Shown here: piece after piece, positions 1 through 8,589 of the stretch
Position numbering within the stretch: the stretch's first letter is position 1
Layout: each line of letters opens with the position of its first letter
Origin: JBGLNJ01 sp034434835
GTDB lineage: Bacteria > Chloroflexota > Anaerolineae > Fen-1058
Direction: 5' to 3'
DNA length: 64,000 bases
Assembly: GCA_034434835.1 (NCBI GenBank)
Contig: DAOTXX010000078.1
Location: 1 to 64,000, forward strand
The notes under the pieces: generated by a model
Database searches by the model: none
What the model was told of the DNA's origin: nothing
The model's input: only the letters and a program-made list of their open reading frames with translations
Made by a program: the position numbers and the translations under genes

Positions 1-40
1 CGGGCACACGCCGACAAAGGCGCAAGTTTCTGAGCAGCGA

Positions 41-123
41 GCCTTCGGCAGGCGAAGCAATCTCTGTGCTTCGATCGCTGAGATTGCTTCGTCGGCCCGC
101 TTCGCGGGCCTCCTCGCAATGAC
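41..123. repeat. Dispersed inverted repeat, family R1, copy 1
   Basis: CGAAGCAATCTC (53-64) is inverted as GAGATTGCTTCG (80-91). A GC-rich hairpin (94-110, GGCCCGCTTCGCGGGCC) and the closing word TCGCAATGACGGCTGA follow. The same arms recur at 13021-13110 and 55197-55296, and a diverged copy lies at 15848-15928. The last 30 or so bases and the adjoining GTTACC flank are shared with the 15.9 kb copy. It looks like a non-coding, REP/MITE-like palindrome. Confidence 0.75.
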
Positions 124-133
124 GGCTGAGTCG

Positions 134-1816
134 TTACCTGTTCTGTGGGTTTTGCTCGACCTCGATGTCAGGCAAAATCCCCATCTCGAACAGCGCGTCA
201 CGCAAGTCCGGCCAATCGCGCAGAGCGACAAGCGCCACCGTGGATGAAATTACCTCACGAATATACCTGCGCGTGCGTGGCGAATCCATCAGTTGATCGA
301 GCCATTCCGGTCGAGCCACGCGCAGCACCATAGCCTGGCGCACCCACACTAGAGTTCCTCGCGCTCCCCATCGGTGCAAGGCCCCGGCCAGCGATTCCGG
401 TATAGCCGCGCCGCTGGCGCGCGCCAGGAAATCTATGATCCGATCTGGCGTGATGCGCCTGGCTCGTGCTCGCTCCAAGGACGAAGGGGTGATGCGATAG
501 GTGTACGTCTCGCCGCTCTTGACCCAATCCGCTGCGCGTGCAAGCTGAAAGCGATCGTATCGTCGCGATGCGCTCACGTCCACCTGACCATCCGTGTGCA
601 CGACAAAGATGGATGCCTCGTTCCGGGCAGGCGCGTTGCCCAACCCCAATACCCAATACCCGACGCCTGTCACACAGAACGCTGCGCCCTCAGTATCCCT
701 ATCCACCACACCCAACCAATGCAGCGGTCTGCTGACGATGAACCGCAGGAGCGCGCCCTCGACTTGCTCCCAGCTTTCAAAGCCTTTGAGATATTGATTC
801 GTCGCCGCGTCGCGGATATACCAGGTGGCATAGTCCCCGCCGGGGCGTTGAAAATCAGGCCAGGTCTCGCGGATCAATGCCACGAAATCGTCCAGGCGAT
901 ACCAGGCGCCAGGCTCCAGCCTGGTCAGCACATCGAGCACCGTGCGCCGGGCGACGAGCGGATCGTTGCGCCATGATCCGGTGTCCTCACAGATCAGCGT
1001 TGGCACGTGCCAGAGGTCATTCCAGGTGAGGCTGGCGCGCCAACCTTCAAAGAGCGATTGTTGCTGCCACAATGTGGGCGACTGGAGCCAGGCGGTCACC
1101 GTTTGCGGATCGAGGCGGAGCGGACTGACGTCTGGCTTGACCAACGCGAGCTGCGCTGCCAGGTGAGTCAAGAGGTCAAGCCGTGTCGGGTCCGGATCGC
1201 GCAACTGGGGGGTGAGTGCGTTTCGGTGGCGCTCGGGCAGGGGCTGGCCGGGCGCGGTGTTGATCAGTGTAGCGTGAAGGTAGGCCAACAGGCTGCACAA
1301 ATCATCGGCCAGTTGAGCGTCGGCCTGGCGCTTCGCACTCGGCGCGGGCGCAGGCGCGAGAGCCACATGCGGCTGCGACGCGTCCACGGCCTCGATCATC
1401 GTGTGAAGCTCTTGCGGCATAAACACCACTTCTTGCATCTCGCCCGGCCCTTGATCGAACGCTTTGAAAATCAGGCCGCGATACCACAGCGACTCGGCTG
1501 TGCTGATCGGGGCTTCCCAGGCTCGCTCGCGTTCCAGGCGGCCTGGTCCCATCGGACGGATGTCTCCAAAGCGGCGTGTAAAGGTGCCGACCGGCAGCGT
1601 GCCACCGGCGTTGACGACGAACGCAAGCGCACGACGTTCGGCTTGCGGCAACGATGCCCACAGATCGACTTGGGCGACTGGATCGGTGAGGTGTTGGGCC
1701 AAGATGTCCACAGCATCGTCATGGCGATTAGTGGGCAACTCGACGCCCCACTGCGTTGCTATAGCGCGCAATAGAGTGAGATCGCAATCAAAAAGGCACT
1801 GGCGCAGAGTTCTCAT
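134..1816 (-). CDS. Helicase-associated (XPB/Ssl2 N-terminal-like, Helicase_C_3) domain protein without helicase motor
   Basis: The 560-residue protein resembles bacterial proteins annotated 'helicase-associated domain' or 'XPB/Ssl2-like'. The N-terminal half has the family pattern of a WASLP..ER segment, RRFGDIRPMGPGRLER and ESLWYRGLIFKAF. The C-terminal third carries the Helicase_C_3-like part, with FVVHTDGQVDV followed by TYRITPSSLERA. I see no Walker A, DEAD/DEAH or other motor motif, so it is not itself a helicase. In actinobacteria and Chloroflexota such proteins sometimes accompany XPB-type helicases, but none is visible here. I chose ATG 1816 because the family similarity begins with MRTLRQCLFDCD; in-frame ATGs at 1831 and 1864 would add unmatched residues. 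It is transcribed away from the DUF1232 gene. The role is unknown; a DNA-repair or transcription connection is inference. Confidence 0.7.
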   Translation of the reverse strand: MRTLRQCLFDCDLTLLRAIATQWGVELPTNRHDDAVDILAQHLTDPVAQVDLWASLPQAERRALAFVVNAGGTLPVGTFTRRFGDIRPMGPGRLERERAWEAPISTAESLWYRGLIFKAFDQGPGEMQEVVFMPQELHTMIEAVDASQPHVALAPAPAPSAKRQADAQLADDLCSLLAYLHATLINTAPGQPLPERHRNALTPQLRDPDPTRLDLLTHLAAQLALVKPDVSPLRLDPQTVTAWLQSPTLWQQQSLFEGWRASLTWNDLWHVPTLICEDTGSWRNDPLVARRTVLDVLTRLEPGAWYRLDDFVALIRETWPDFQRPGGDYATWYIRDAATNQYLKGFESWEQVEGALLRFIVSRPLHWLGVVDRDTEGAAFCVTGVGYWVLGLGNAPARNEASIFVVHTDGQVDVSASRRYDRFQLARAADWVKSGETYTYRITPSSLERARARRITPDRIIDFLARASGAAIPESLAGALHRWGARGTLVWVRQAMVLRVARPEWLDQLMDSPRTRRYIREVISSTVALVALRDWPDLRDALFEMGILPDIEVEQNPQNR

Positions 1817-1927
1817 GGGCGAGTGTCGCATGACAAATGATGTTTGGCGAAGGACGGATGTCAACGCGAGCTTGATTGTACCGTACTTGTTTACCGCCTT
1901 TGGCAGTCATGGCCCAACCCGCACCTT

Positions 1928-2037
1928 GCCGGATGATGAATCATCCGGCTGGTACGAGAAACCGGCTAAAGCCGGTTGGTAATGGCTTCAGTCTGCTTCA
2001 GCAGACTGGGCGTGACAGCCGCGAAATTCATTTCGCG
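1928..2037. repeat. Array of four consecutive hairpins
   Basis: Four perfect palindromes follow each other. GCCGGATGAT/ATCATCCGGC spans 1928-1949. AACCGGCT/AGCCGGTT spans 1960-1977. CAGTCTGC/GCAGACTG with a TTCA loop spans 1989-2008. GCGAAA/TTTCGC with a TTCA loop spans 2021-2036. They sit between two divergent genes, upstream of the putative promoter at 2083. The 'GGCTaaAGCC' type of hairpin reappears at 16045-16058 as CAGGCTTTAGCCTG, so this is probably a mosaic of small dispersed repeats. Confidence 0.65.
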
Positions 2038-2059
2038 ACTACGGACGGTAAACAAGTAC

Positions 2060-2088
2060 ATTATACCACTTGTCTTTTGCGGTATAAT
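2060..2088 (+). promoter_or_regulatory. Putative sigma70-type -10 box of the DUF1232 gene
   Basis: A perfect TATAAT lies at 2083-2088. A start near 2095 would leave a leader of about 30 nt before ATG 2125. No convincing -35 is visible; the best candidate is TTATAC at 2061-2066 with a 16-nt spacer. Confidence 0.4.
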
Positions 2089-2124
2089 AGGCCTGCGTCT
2101 GAAAAGTGTGCAAGGAGTGTTGCC

Positions 2125-2505
2125 ATGAGCGATCAATCTGATCAGCCACGCCAGATCAAACCTGTCAGCCTGGGCTTTCTCGCCGACCTCATCCGCCAAG
2201 TTCGATTGGCCTGGCGGTTGCTGCTCGACCCGCGTGTGCCGCTCTGGATCAAGATGATCGTGCCGACTTCGCTGTTATACATCATCGTGCCGATTGATTT
2301 TATGCCCGATGTCCTGCTGGGCTTGGGTCAGCTTGATGACCTGGCCGTGATGGTGCTGGGCATCAAGCTGTTCATCGAGCTATGCCCGCCCGAGATCGTC
2401 CGCGAGCACATGCAGGATTTGCTCAGTGAGGCAGGCTGGCCGGTCGAGCCGGAGCGTTCTTCGTCGCAAGTGGTGGATGCCCCTTACGAGATCAAGAAAG
2501 ACTGA
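2125..2505 (+). CDS. DUF1232 (YkvA-type) small membrane-associated protein
   Basis: This 126-residue protein has the DUF1232 signature. A hydrophobic stretch (about residues 40-60) leads into YIIVPIDFMPDVLLGLGQLD and then DLAVMVLGIKLFIE, matching the family pattern of P-I-D-x-x-P-D followed by LGxLDDL. Family members are small, poorly understood proteins with one or two membrane-associated helices; no enzymatic role is established. The C-terminal 25 residues are polar. The start is ATG 2125, preceded by AAGGAG at 2112-2117 with 7-nt spacing; earlier in-frame ATGs lie in the hairpin array. The gene stands alone, followed about 115 bp later by the FmdB-family gene with its own promoter. Confidence 0.8.
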   Translation: MSDQSDQPRQIKPVSLGFLADLIRQVRLAWRLLLDPRVPLWIKMIVPTSLLYIIVPIDFMPDVLLGLGQLDDLAVMVLGIKLFIELCPPEIVREHMQDLLSEAGWPVEPERSSSQVVDAPYEIKKD

Positions 2506-2557
2506 TGCCCAACGTTCAGTATTGGGTACTTGACCTTTCACGTTTGACGCTTGACGT

Positions 2558-2586
2558 TTGACGTTTGATTCCAAGTGCGGTACAAT
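2558..2586 (+). promoter_or_regulatory. Promoter of fmdB-like gene with repeated -35 box
   Basis: TTGACG (2558-2563), a 17-nt spacer and TACAAT (2581-2586) form a good sigma70-like promoter. The -35 word lies in a 7-nt-period tandem repeat, with further TTGACG copies at 2544-2549 and 2551-2556. The start would be near 2593, about 30 nt before ATG 2622. Confidence 0.55.
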
Positions 2587-2621
2587 CCGCGCCTGTGAAT
2601 ATCGGTGTGAAGGGGGATGCA

Positions 2622-2888
2622 ATGCCGATTTATTCGTACAAGTGTGACAAGTGCGGAGCGCGTTTCGACCGCATGCAAAAGTTTACCGACAAGCCATTGA
2701 TGCGCTGCCCCGAATGCCACGGGCCGGTCAAGCGGCTGATTCAACCCGCCGGGATCGTTTTCAAAGGTTCGGGATGGTACATCACGGATAGCAAAAGCTC
2801 TTCATCGGCAACAGTCGCCAGCAGCCAGGACAAGGGCAAGGACAGCGCAGAAAGCAAATCCGCCGAGAAATCCTCGGCGGACGATTAA
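2622..2888 (+). CDS. FmdB-family zinc-ribbon protein
   Basis: The 88-residue protein begins MPIYSYKCDKCG, the hallmark of the FmdB/CxxC_CXXC_SSSS regulatory-protein family. Cysteine pairs at C8/C11 and C29/C32 should bind one zinc ion. The central segment PAGIVFKGSGWYITD is also typical. The tail (about residues 60-88) is a low-complexity Ser/Lys/Asp stretch, probably disordered. Family members are annotated as putative regulators from the formamidase/amidase locus, but the role of most is unknown. ATG 2622 is preceded by AGGGGG. I am confident of the family, not of a function. Confidence 0.88.
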   Translation: MPIYSYKCDKCGARFDRMQKFTDKPLMRCPECHGPVKRLIQPAGIVFKGSGWYITDSKSSSSATVASSQDKGKDSAESKSAEKSSADD

Positions 2889-2913
2889 CCCTAACCGGTC
2901 AGATGCGCGTCAG

Positions 2914-2943
2914 CCTCCGGGGTCGAAGGCAAGGCCTCGGAGG
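2914..2943. terminator. Possible bidirectional terminator hairpin between convergent genes
   Basis: CCTCCG (2914-2919) pairs with CGGAGG (2938-2943), and TTTCGTTT follows on the plus strand. It lies between the stop of the FmdB gene (2888) and the stop of the converging minus-strand gene (2950). The stem is short, so this is tentative. A similar CCTCCG/CGGAGG pair lies at the other convergent junction (9981-10007). Confidence 0.4.
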
Positions 2944-2949
2944 TTTCGT

Positions 2950-3249
2950 TTAAAGTTGAAAGGTGCCCGTCGCCCGAATGATCTTGTGCTGATAGTCGGT
3001 CACGTATTCTTCGAGTCTTTCGCGCAGCTCCTGCCACTCGTTGGAAGCCAGGATGCGCTGCATCGTCGGCATGTCCTCCGCCACACTGCCGGTCAGGATT
3101 TGCGGGCAATTGCCATACACGGTGTACCAGGCCTCGGTCGGCTGCAGGCCCAGGCGCGTCAAGCCTGGCGCAAACTCTTTGACGACAAACTCGAAATATT
3201 CTGCCTCACGTCCCGAGCGAATATTCCAACTCATCAGTAATTTCATCAT
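2950..3249 (-). CDS. Small hypothetical protein, possible dimeric alpha/beta-barrel fold
   Basis: This 99-residue protein opens MMKLLMSWNIRSGREAEYFEFVVKEF, with a later helical segment MQRILASNEWQELRERLEEYV. A short strand, then an 'xGREAEYxxF' helix, then a second strand-helix half is how NIPSNAP/Dabb/ABM-type ferredoxin-like domains are laid out, but I do not recognise a specific family. There is no signal peptide, membrane helix or obvious active site. ATG 3249 has AGGAG about 9 nt upstream. The gene follows the TPR lipoprotein gene on the same strand after about 53 bp, so it may be the third gene of that unit. Confidence 0.6.
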   Translation of the reverse strand: MMKLLMSWNIRSGREAEYFEFVVKEFAPGLTRLGLQPTEAWYTVYGNCPQILTGSVAEDMPTMQRILASNEWQELRERLEEYVTDYQHKIIRATGTFQL

Positions 3250-3302
3250 CGGCCAATACTCCTATCAGACCTGATCATCTCTTGGAATCTGTGGGGCTTG
3301 AC

Positions 3303-4385
3303 TCACTGTCCCAGTTGTTTGAGCCACTCTTCTACTTCGGCGCGACGCGGCGCTGGCGGATTGAGCGCCAGGAAGCGCTGGAACGCCTGGCGCGCTCCGG
3401 CCTTATCGCCTTTCGTCATTAGCGCCTTGCCCAGCGCGTAAAGCGCCTCAGGCTGGTTGGGGGCAAGCTGCACGGCCTGGTTCAGCGAGGCGATCGCGCC
3501 CTCCAGGTCGTTCTGCATCAGTTGCGCGTTGCCCAGCCCAATGTAGGCAGCGGCCAGCTTGGGGTTAAACTTGAGCGCGGACTCGAATTCGCTTCTTGCC
3601 TGAGCGACCTGGTTCTTTTGAATGTACGCTGCGCCAAGCAGATAGTGAGTTTCGGCGTCATCGGGCGCAAGCTCAAGCGCTGCCTGGAACTGGGCAATGG
3701 ATTCGTCGAGTTTGCCCATCTGATAATAGGCCGCCCCCATGTTGGTGATGGCGCTGATGTTTTTTGGATCGAGCGACAGGACGGATTGATATTGCGCGAC
3801 AGCGGCCTGGGGCTGCCCCACGCTGACGTATGTGTTCCCTAACAGCAAGCGCGCGCGGACGTTCCGAGCATCCAGGCTGGTGACGGCGTCGAGCAGTTGC
3901 GTCGCTTGCTGTGGGTTGGTCTTGACCAGTTCCTCACCCGCGGCCAGCCCGGCAGTGATGGCGGCTGAGATTTCTTGCGTATAGCTCACTGCCAGGCTTG
4001 GGTTGAGCTTGTAACCGGCCGCCAGGGCGACCGCCGCCTCGGCCGGCTTGCCAGCCTTGGCTAACGAGACGCCCAGCGAGTATGCCGCCTGCGCATCCAT
4101 AGGTTGGAGCGCGAGCGCCGCCCGGTATTCGTTGAGGGCCTCTGCCTGCCGTCCAGCCTTTTCGTAGGCCTGGCCCAGCAGGACACGCGCTTCGGCGTGC
4201 TTGGGGTCCGCAGCGATGATGGCTTCCAGCTCACGGATGGCGGTCACGGTGTCACCTTTGTCTAGCGCGGCCTGCGCTGCCTTCAGCTTGGCTTGAGGAT
4301 CATTGGGCCTGGCGCACGCCACCAAGGCCAAGATAGCCGCGATAACCCAAACGAGTGAAGTCAGCCTGTGATGTCGCATGCTCAT
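3303..4385 (-). CDS. TPR-repeat lipoprotein
   Basis: This 360-residue protein has an N-terminal signal peptide ending in a lipobox, LALVAC, with the lipidated cysteine at C24, so it should be anchored outside the cytoplasmic membrane. From about residue 30 to the end it is a chain of roughly nine 34-residue TPR units, recognisable by repeats of the form A-x-x-x-LG-x-A-x-x-x-x-G and P-x-x-A-x-A. TPR arrays bind partner proteins; no catalytic domain is present. The start overlaps the stop of the upstream MBL-fold gene by ATGA, so the two are translationally coupled; ATG 4379 is a possible alternative start. It may scaffold an envelope complex; that is inference. Confidence 0.82.
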   Translation of the reverse strand: MSMRHHRLTSLVWVIAAILALVACARPNDPQAKLKAAQAALDKGDTVTAIRELEAIIAADPKHAEARVLLGQAYEKAGRQAEALNEYRAALALQPMDAQAAYSLGVSLAKAGKPAEAAVALAAGYKLNPSLAVSYTQEISAAITAGLAAGEELVKTNPQQATQLLDAVTSLDARNVRARLLLGNTYVSVGQPQAAVAQYQSVLSLDPKNISAITNMGAAYYQMGKLDESIAQFQAALELAPDDAETHYLLGAAYIQKNQVAQARSEFESALKFNPKLAAAYIGLGNAQLMQNDLEGAIASLNQAVQLAPNQPEALYALGKALMTKGDKAGARQAFQRFLALNPPAPRRAEVEEWLKQLGQ

Positions 4386-5044
4386 TCTTCTTGCGCCTTG
4401 AGTTCCAGCAGCACCACCTGTGTCTCTTCGGGCAACGTGCTGCGTGTGACTTTGAGGATCTCTTGGGTGGGAACGTTGTCCAGCCCCATCTCTTTCAGGA
4501 ACTTGGTCACGGGATCCAGCTTGATGTTCGATGCCAGCCCTTTGACCTTATAGTGCATCGGGATGACGATGCGCGGCTCCAGAAGGCTCACGACTTCGGA
4601 GGCCTGCGCGGCATTGAGCGATTCCCCGCCGCCCACCGGAATCAACAGCACGTCCACCTCACCCAACGTTTCCTCCACCTGGTCCTGATTGGGAACATGA
4701 TCGAGATCGCCCAGGTGGCAGATGGCGAGATCTTCGAACTCGAACAAAAACACGGTGTTGCGCGGCTTGGGTGCAGGCTCTTTTTTTTTGCGCTCGCCGC
4801 GTAACTCCAGCCCAGTCACAAATACACCCGAGACCTCGTACTCGCCCGGGCCGGCCAACATTCTAAAGCCGCTCTTGACCCCTCGAACGTAATTATGATC
4901 ATCCGCGTTATGGCTGACTGTCACCACATCCGCGCGGACACGCGGCAAGACCAGCCCAAGGTCTTTGCTATAGGGATCGGTGACGACCGACACAGCGCGA
5001 TCGCGCAGCCGAAAGCAACTGTGTCCGAACCAGGTGATTTCCAT
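4382..5044 (-). CDS. MBL-fold metallo-hydrolase (UlaG-like / beta-lactamase superfamily)
   Basis: The 220-residue protein starts MEITWFGHSCFRL, the typical opening of UlaG-like metallo-beta-lactamase-fold hydrolases. Putative metal ligands are H45, D49 and H50 (SHNADDH, a variant of HxHxDH), then H110/D113 (CHLGDLDH) and H164 (IPMHYK). The first histidine position of the classic motif is shifted, so the metal site may differ from textbook members. The substrate cannot be told from sequence. I chose ATG 5044, which has AAGGAG about 13 nt upstream; an in-frame ATG at 5074 would add ten residues before the family start. It lies downstream of the large histidine kinase (gap 148 bp with a repeat hairpin) and is ATGA-coupled to the TPR lipoprotein. 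Confidence 0.8.
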   Translation of the reverse strand: MEITWFGHSCFRLRDRAVSVVTDPYSKDLGLVLPRVRADVVTVSHNADDHNYVRGVKSGFRMLAGPGEYEVSGVFVTGLELRGERKKKEPAPKPRNTVFLFEFEDLAICHLGDLDHVPNQDQVEETLGEVDVLLIPVGGGESLNAAQASEVVSLLEPRIVIPMHYKVKGLASNIKLDPVTKFLKEMGLDNVPTQEILKVTRSTLPEETQVVLLELKAQEE

Positions 5045-5078
5045 CGGAACGTGTTGGCTCCTTGTGAGGGTCATTCAA

Positions 5079-5108
5079 CCTCCCGCAGGTGATAGACCTT
5101 GCGGGAGG
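5079..5108. repeat. Dispersed inverted repeat, family R2, copy 1
   Basis: CCTCCCGCAGGT (5079-5090) faces ACCTTGCGGGAGG (5096-5108), a near-perfect hairpin. The same AACCTCCCGCAG word recurs at 13662 and 15971. It lies between the histidine kinase stop and the MBL-fold gene start. Confidence 0.65.
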
Positions 5109-5192
5109 CTCGATCAGATTATACACTACTCCCCAACAAGCGCAATGGAGTCGGGGCAGGCCTTGCGCCTGCCCAGAGGCGGAAGCAGGTGG

Positions 5193-8100
5193 TCACCGCT
5201 CCATGACCTGCGGCAGCGTAAAGTAAAACGTGCTGCCTTGACGGTCGTGGCTTTCTACCCAGATGCGTCCGCCGTGCGCTTCCACCATCAGCTTACAGAG
5301 CGCCAGCCCCAGGCCGGTGCCGCGTCGCTTGCCGCTCTGGCTGGGTCCCTGCGCAAAGCGGTCAAAGATCCTATCACGATATTCAGGTGGGATACCGGGG
5401 CCTTCATCCTGCACACCACAGCGAATAAACCCCGGCTCGCCTGGCGCGGGTTCGGCCACGATCCGCACTGTGCCTCGCTCTGCGGTGAACTTGAGCGCAT
5501 TATCCACCAGGTTCGTCACCACACGGCTGATCTTGTCCTCGTCCACCAACACGAACCAGGCCTCCGGGATGTGACAGACGAGCTGGATGCCGTGCTCCTG
5601 AGCCAACGGCGCCAGCCCATCCAACACACCCGTCATCAGCTTGCGCAGGTCGGTCGGCTGCTGGTCCAGCTTCAATCGCCCCGCTTCCAGTTTGCTGATG
5701 TCCAGCAGCGAATTGACCATGTTGAGCAGCCGTAAGCAACTGTGCTCAGCAGCGGCAAATGTGTCCTGAACCATGAGATCGGAGCTGCAGGCCGGTGTCA
5801 TTTCGCGCAGCATGAGCAATCCACTGTAGATGGCCGAAAGTGGGCTGCGCAAGTCGTGGATGATCATGCTGGTCAGATCGGACCGCATTTGCTGCAGTTC
5901 ACGTTCTTCGGTCACGTCGCGCAGCACAATCATCCAGCCGACCGTCTTGCCTGCCGCGTCTCGCACCGAAATGCCCGACCGCTCCACAAAGCGCGGCGTG
6001 GGATGAGCGATCTGGTACACATCATGCGTGTCCGACAGGTGTTCGCTGCGCTTGAGCTGATCCAGGGCCGCCAGGATGGCCGGGGGACTGTAGCCAAGCT
6101 GAGTGGCAATGTCCAGGCCGGGCCGCTCGAGCATCTCGATCAGCAGTCGCCCTTCGACCAGGTCGCGCCGGATGCCGAGCAGCTTTTCCAGCGCGGGATT
6201 TGCCATCACAACGCGACCGCTGAGATCGAACATCAAGATACCCTCGCGCGATGAATCGAGGATGGCTCTCATCTTGTCGCGCACCTCGGCCACAGTCTGG
6301 AACAGGCGCGCGTTTTCAATCGCGGCGGCGGCCTGGTTGCCCAGCGCCGAGACCAGTTGCACATCCGCCTGGGTGAATTTGTCTGGCTGGCTGCTGTAGG
6401 CGTTTAGCACGCCCCACACCTGGTCGTGGCTGATGAGCGGCACCAGGATCAGCGAGCGGATGCCGATGGCGATCAGACGCGGGTTGATGTCAGACTCCTC
6501 GTGAGTGTCGCGGATCAGGATCGGGCGTCGCTGCTGCAAGGCGCGGCGCGTCATGCCTTGCGGGCGGATGCCGACCGTGCTATCGCCTGGCATCAGCGTG
6601 CCGGTGGACGCTCCCCGCTGGAAGGAATCTGTATCTGGTTGGTACAGGTGCAACGCGATGGTATCGGCACCAGCAAGTTCGCGCGCGACCAAGACGATGT
6701 GTTCGAGTACCTGCTTCAGGTCGAGGCTTTCGGTGAGCGCCAGGCTGGCCTGATAAAGCTGCGAGAGTTCGCTGACGCGCTGCGTGCGCTCGGCAAACAA
6801 CCGGGCGTTTTCCAGCGCGATGGCAGCCTGGTTGGCGATCTGTTGTGTGAAGCTGACCGCCGCTCTATCAAAGGCATTCAGCCGGTAGCTGCCGAGTGTG
6901 ATCACGCCGAGCGCGCGCCCTTCACGCATGATTGGCACCACCAGGAGCGAGCGAGTATCGGGATCAATCGTAACATAGTCTGGATCGAGCCTCGTATCTG
7001 GGACGTTGATCGCCTGCCCAGTGCGGATCGCCCGGCCGATGACGCCTTGCATGAGCGGCCATGGTTTTTGGAAAAACGATTCGACGGACTGGGGCGGATA
7101 GCCGCGTTGCGCCACAAAGTGGCCGTGGGGAGCGCCTTCATGAACAAGCATCAACGTGGCGGTTTGTGCGCCAGTGATTTGCATCGTCCGGTCAACGATG
7201 CTTTCGGCAATCCGTGCCACCTCCAGTGTGCCAGTGAACTCGCGGCTGATCTCGGCCAATGCCGTCATCTCCTCGACGCGGCGAGCCAAGGCTTGATCGG
7301 TGCGCTCGTACAGGCGCGCGTTGTTCACCGCCGCGGCAGCCTGGTTGGCAAAGGTTTGCAGAACGTCCAGTTCAGCCTGTGTGAACGGATGCGGATCCGT
7401 GTAATAGACCGCAAGCGTCCCAATGACGCCGTTCTGCGCGATCATCGGCACCTCAGCGAGCGCGCGGTAGCCTTCGGCTTGGGCCAGCGAAGCAAACCCT
7501 TGCAAATGAGGCGCGGTGTTTACGTCCGACACCACCAGCGGCTTGCGCAGCGCGGCGACCATACCCCGCTCGCCCGGCCTTACCTTGATCCGTTGCGCGC
7601 CCTCGATGTAAGACGGGCTGAGGCCCCGCGATTTTGCCAGGCGTATCTCGTCGCCGGACTCGTTCAACAAAAAGATGGCGGACTTTTGACAGCCGGTGAC
7701 CGGGAAGATGGAGTCGGTGATGATTTCGAGCACGCGCTCCAGGTCAAGCGTGGCGCCGATGGCGCTGGAAGCCGAATTGAGGATCGCCAACTCAGTCGCG
7801 CGCTGACGCAGCGTGCTGTACAGTTGCGCATTGCTGATCGCGATCGCGGCTTGTGAAGCGACCGTCGTGAATAGTTCGAGATCGTTTTTGCTATACGCTC
7901 GCGGCACCCAGCTTTGGGCAGCCATGACGCCCAGCACGCGGTCGGTGGTCAAAATGGGTGCGCCCATCCAGCAGGCCGGCATGGGATCAGGAGATTCGAG
8001 TCCCAACTGTTCGAGGGTCCGAGCAATGTCCTGGCGGATGAGCAGTGGCTGATGAGCCCGGATCACGTATCCCAGCAGGCTGTTGCCGATCGGACGTGGC

Positions 8101-8510
8101 TTGACGTGTTGGGGCTGGCCGTTTTCCGAGTAGAGGGGAAAGGACACCTGGGCCATGTCGGCGTCGTAGAGCGCCACGAAAAAGATCGGCGCGTCCAAAA
8201 GCTGCTCGATGCGCTGGCGGATCGCTTCCAACAGTTCGGGCAGATCCAGACTGGCGCGCATCGTGTCGCTGATCGCGCTCAAAGTGATCAGGTGGCGAGC
8301 GCGCTGCTCAGCTTCGGCGCGGACTTGGCTGAGCCGCCGTACGGCGAAAATGATCAGGCTCAGTCCCAGCCCCCCGGCGGCAAGGCCCCAAATATCCCAG
8401 TGGGTGCGATAGAACGAGAAAAGGGCGACGATCAGCGTGATAGCGCCAAGACCAAGGATAATCCTCTCATCTCGATTCGGCCTGGTTGATCGATGGCGCG
8501 TAGATGACAT
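5193..8510 (-). CDS. Membrane sensor histidine kinase with four GAF domains and a PAS domain
   Basis: This 1105-residue protein has two N-terminal membrane helices (about 17-34 and 41-57) with almost no loop. Four GAF domains follow (about 75-230, 240-400, 415-565 and 580-735), each ending in a helix of the form (A/S)NA(R/Q)L(Y/F). A PAS domain covers about 745-870. HisKA contains MIIHDLRSPLSAI, with the phospho-accepting histidine near 884. The HATPase domain has an N box (LVDNALKF, about 1003), DEGPGIP (about 1038) and GTGLGLAL (about 1064), so it should be catalytically competent. No receiver is attached. A cognate regulator is not adjacent; the nearest single receiver is the 13.2 kb gene. 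The gene is divergent from the XRE regulator gene. Ligands of the GAF domains cannot be predicted. Confidence 0.9.
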   Translation of the reverse strand: MSSTRHRSTRPNRDERIILGLGAITLIVALFSFYRTHWDIWGLAAGGLGLSLIIFAVRRLSQVRAEAEQRARHLITLSAISDTMRASLDLPELLEAIRQRIEQLLDAPIFFVALYDADMAQVSFPLYSENGQPQHVKPRPIGNSLLGYVIRAHQPLLIRQDIARTLEQLGLESPDPMPACWMGAPILTTDRVLGVMAAQSWVPRAYSKNDLELFTTVASQAAIAISNAQLYSTLRQRATELAILNSASSAIGATLDLERVLEIITDSIFPVTGCQKSAIFLLNESGDEIRLAKSRGLSPSYIEGAQRIKVRPGERGMVAALRKPLVVSDVNTAPHLQGFASLAQAEGYRALAEVPMIAQNGVIGTLAVYYTDPHPFTQAELDVLQTFANQAAAAVNNARLYERTDQALARRVEEMTALAEISREFTGTLEVARIAESIVDRTMQITGAQTATLMLVHEGAPHGHFVAQRGYPPQSVESFFQKPWPLMQGVIGRAIRTGQAINVPDTRLDPDYVTIDPDTRSLLVVPIMREGRALGVITLGSYRLNAFDRAAVSFTQQIANQAAIALENARLFAERTQRVSELSQLYQASLALTESLDLKQVLEHIVLVARELAGADTIALHLYQPDTDSFQRGASTGTLMPGDSTVGIRPQGMTRRALQQRRPILIRDTHEESDINPRLIAIGIRSLILVPLISHDQVWGVLNAYSSQPDKFTQADVQLVSALGNQAAAAIENARLFQTVAEVRDKMRAILDSSREGILMFDLSGRVVMANPALEKLLGIRRDLVEGRLLIEMLERPGLDIATQLGYSPPAILAALDQLKRSEHLSDTHDVYQIAHPTPRFVERSGISVRDAAGKTVGWMIVLRDVTEERELQQMRSDLTSMIIHDLRSPLSAIYSGLLMLREMTPACSSDLMVQDTFAAAEHSCLRLLNMVNSLLDISKLEAGRLKLDQQPTDLRKLMTGVLDGLAPLAQEHGIQLVCHIPEAWFVLVDEDKISRVVTNLVDNALKFTAERGTVRIVAEPAPGEPGFIRCGVQDEGPGIPPEYRDRIFDRFAQGPSQSGKRRGTGLGLALCKLMVEAHGGRIWVESHDRQGSTFYFTLPQVMER

Positions 8511-8589
8511 GCAACAAGTTTAGCACGGATTGGCCTATGCTACAAGAAGGCGGCAGGCGTCCCGGTGTGACTTGCCTCAGGCAACACGT

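Noticed and set aside
134..1816. A DNA helicase of the XPB family
   Set aside because: Only the accessory regions resemble XPB-associated domains. No Walker A or DEAH-type motor motif is present.
6426..7856. A 476-codon plus-strand frame opposite the four-GAF histidine kinase
   Set aside because: The translation has low-complexity Arg/His/Gln composition, no family pattern and no ribosome-binding site. It lies fully inside a strongly supported gene.
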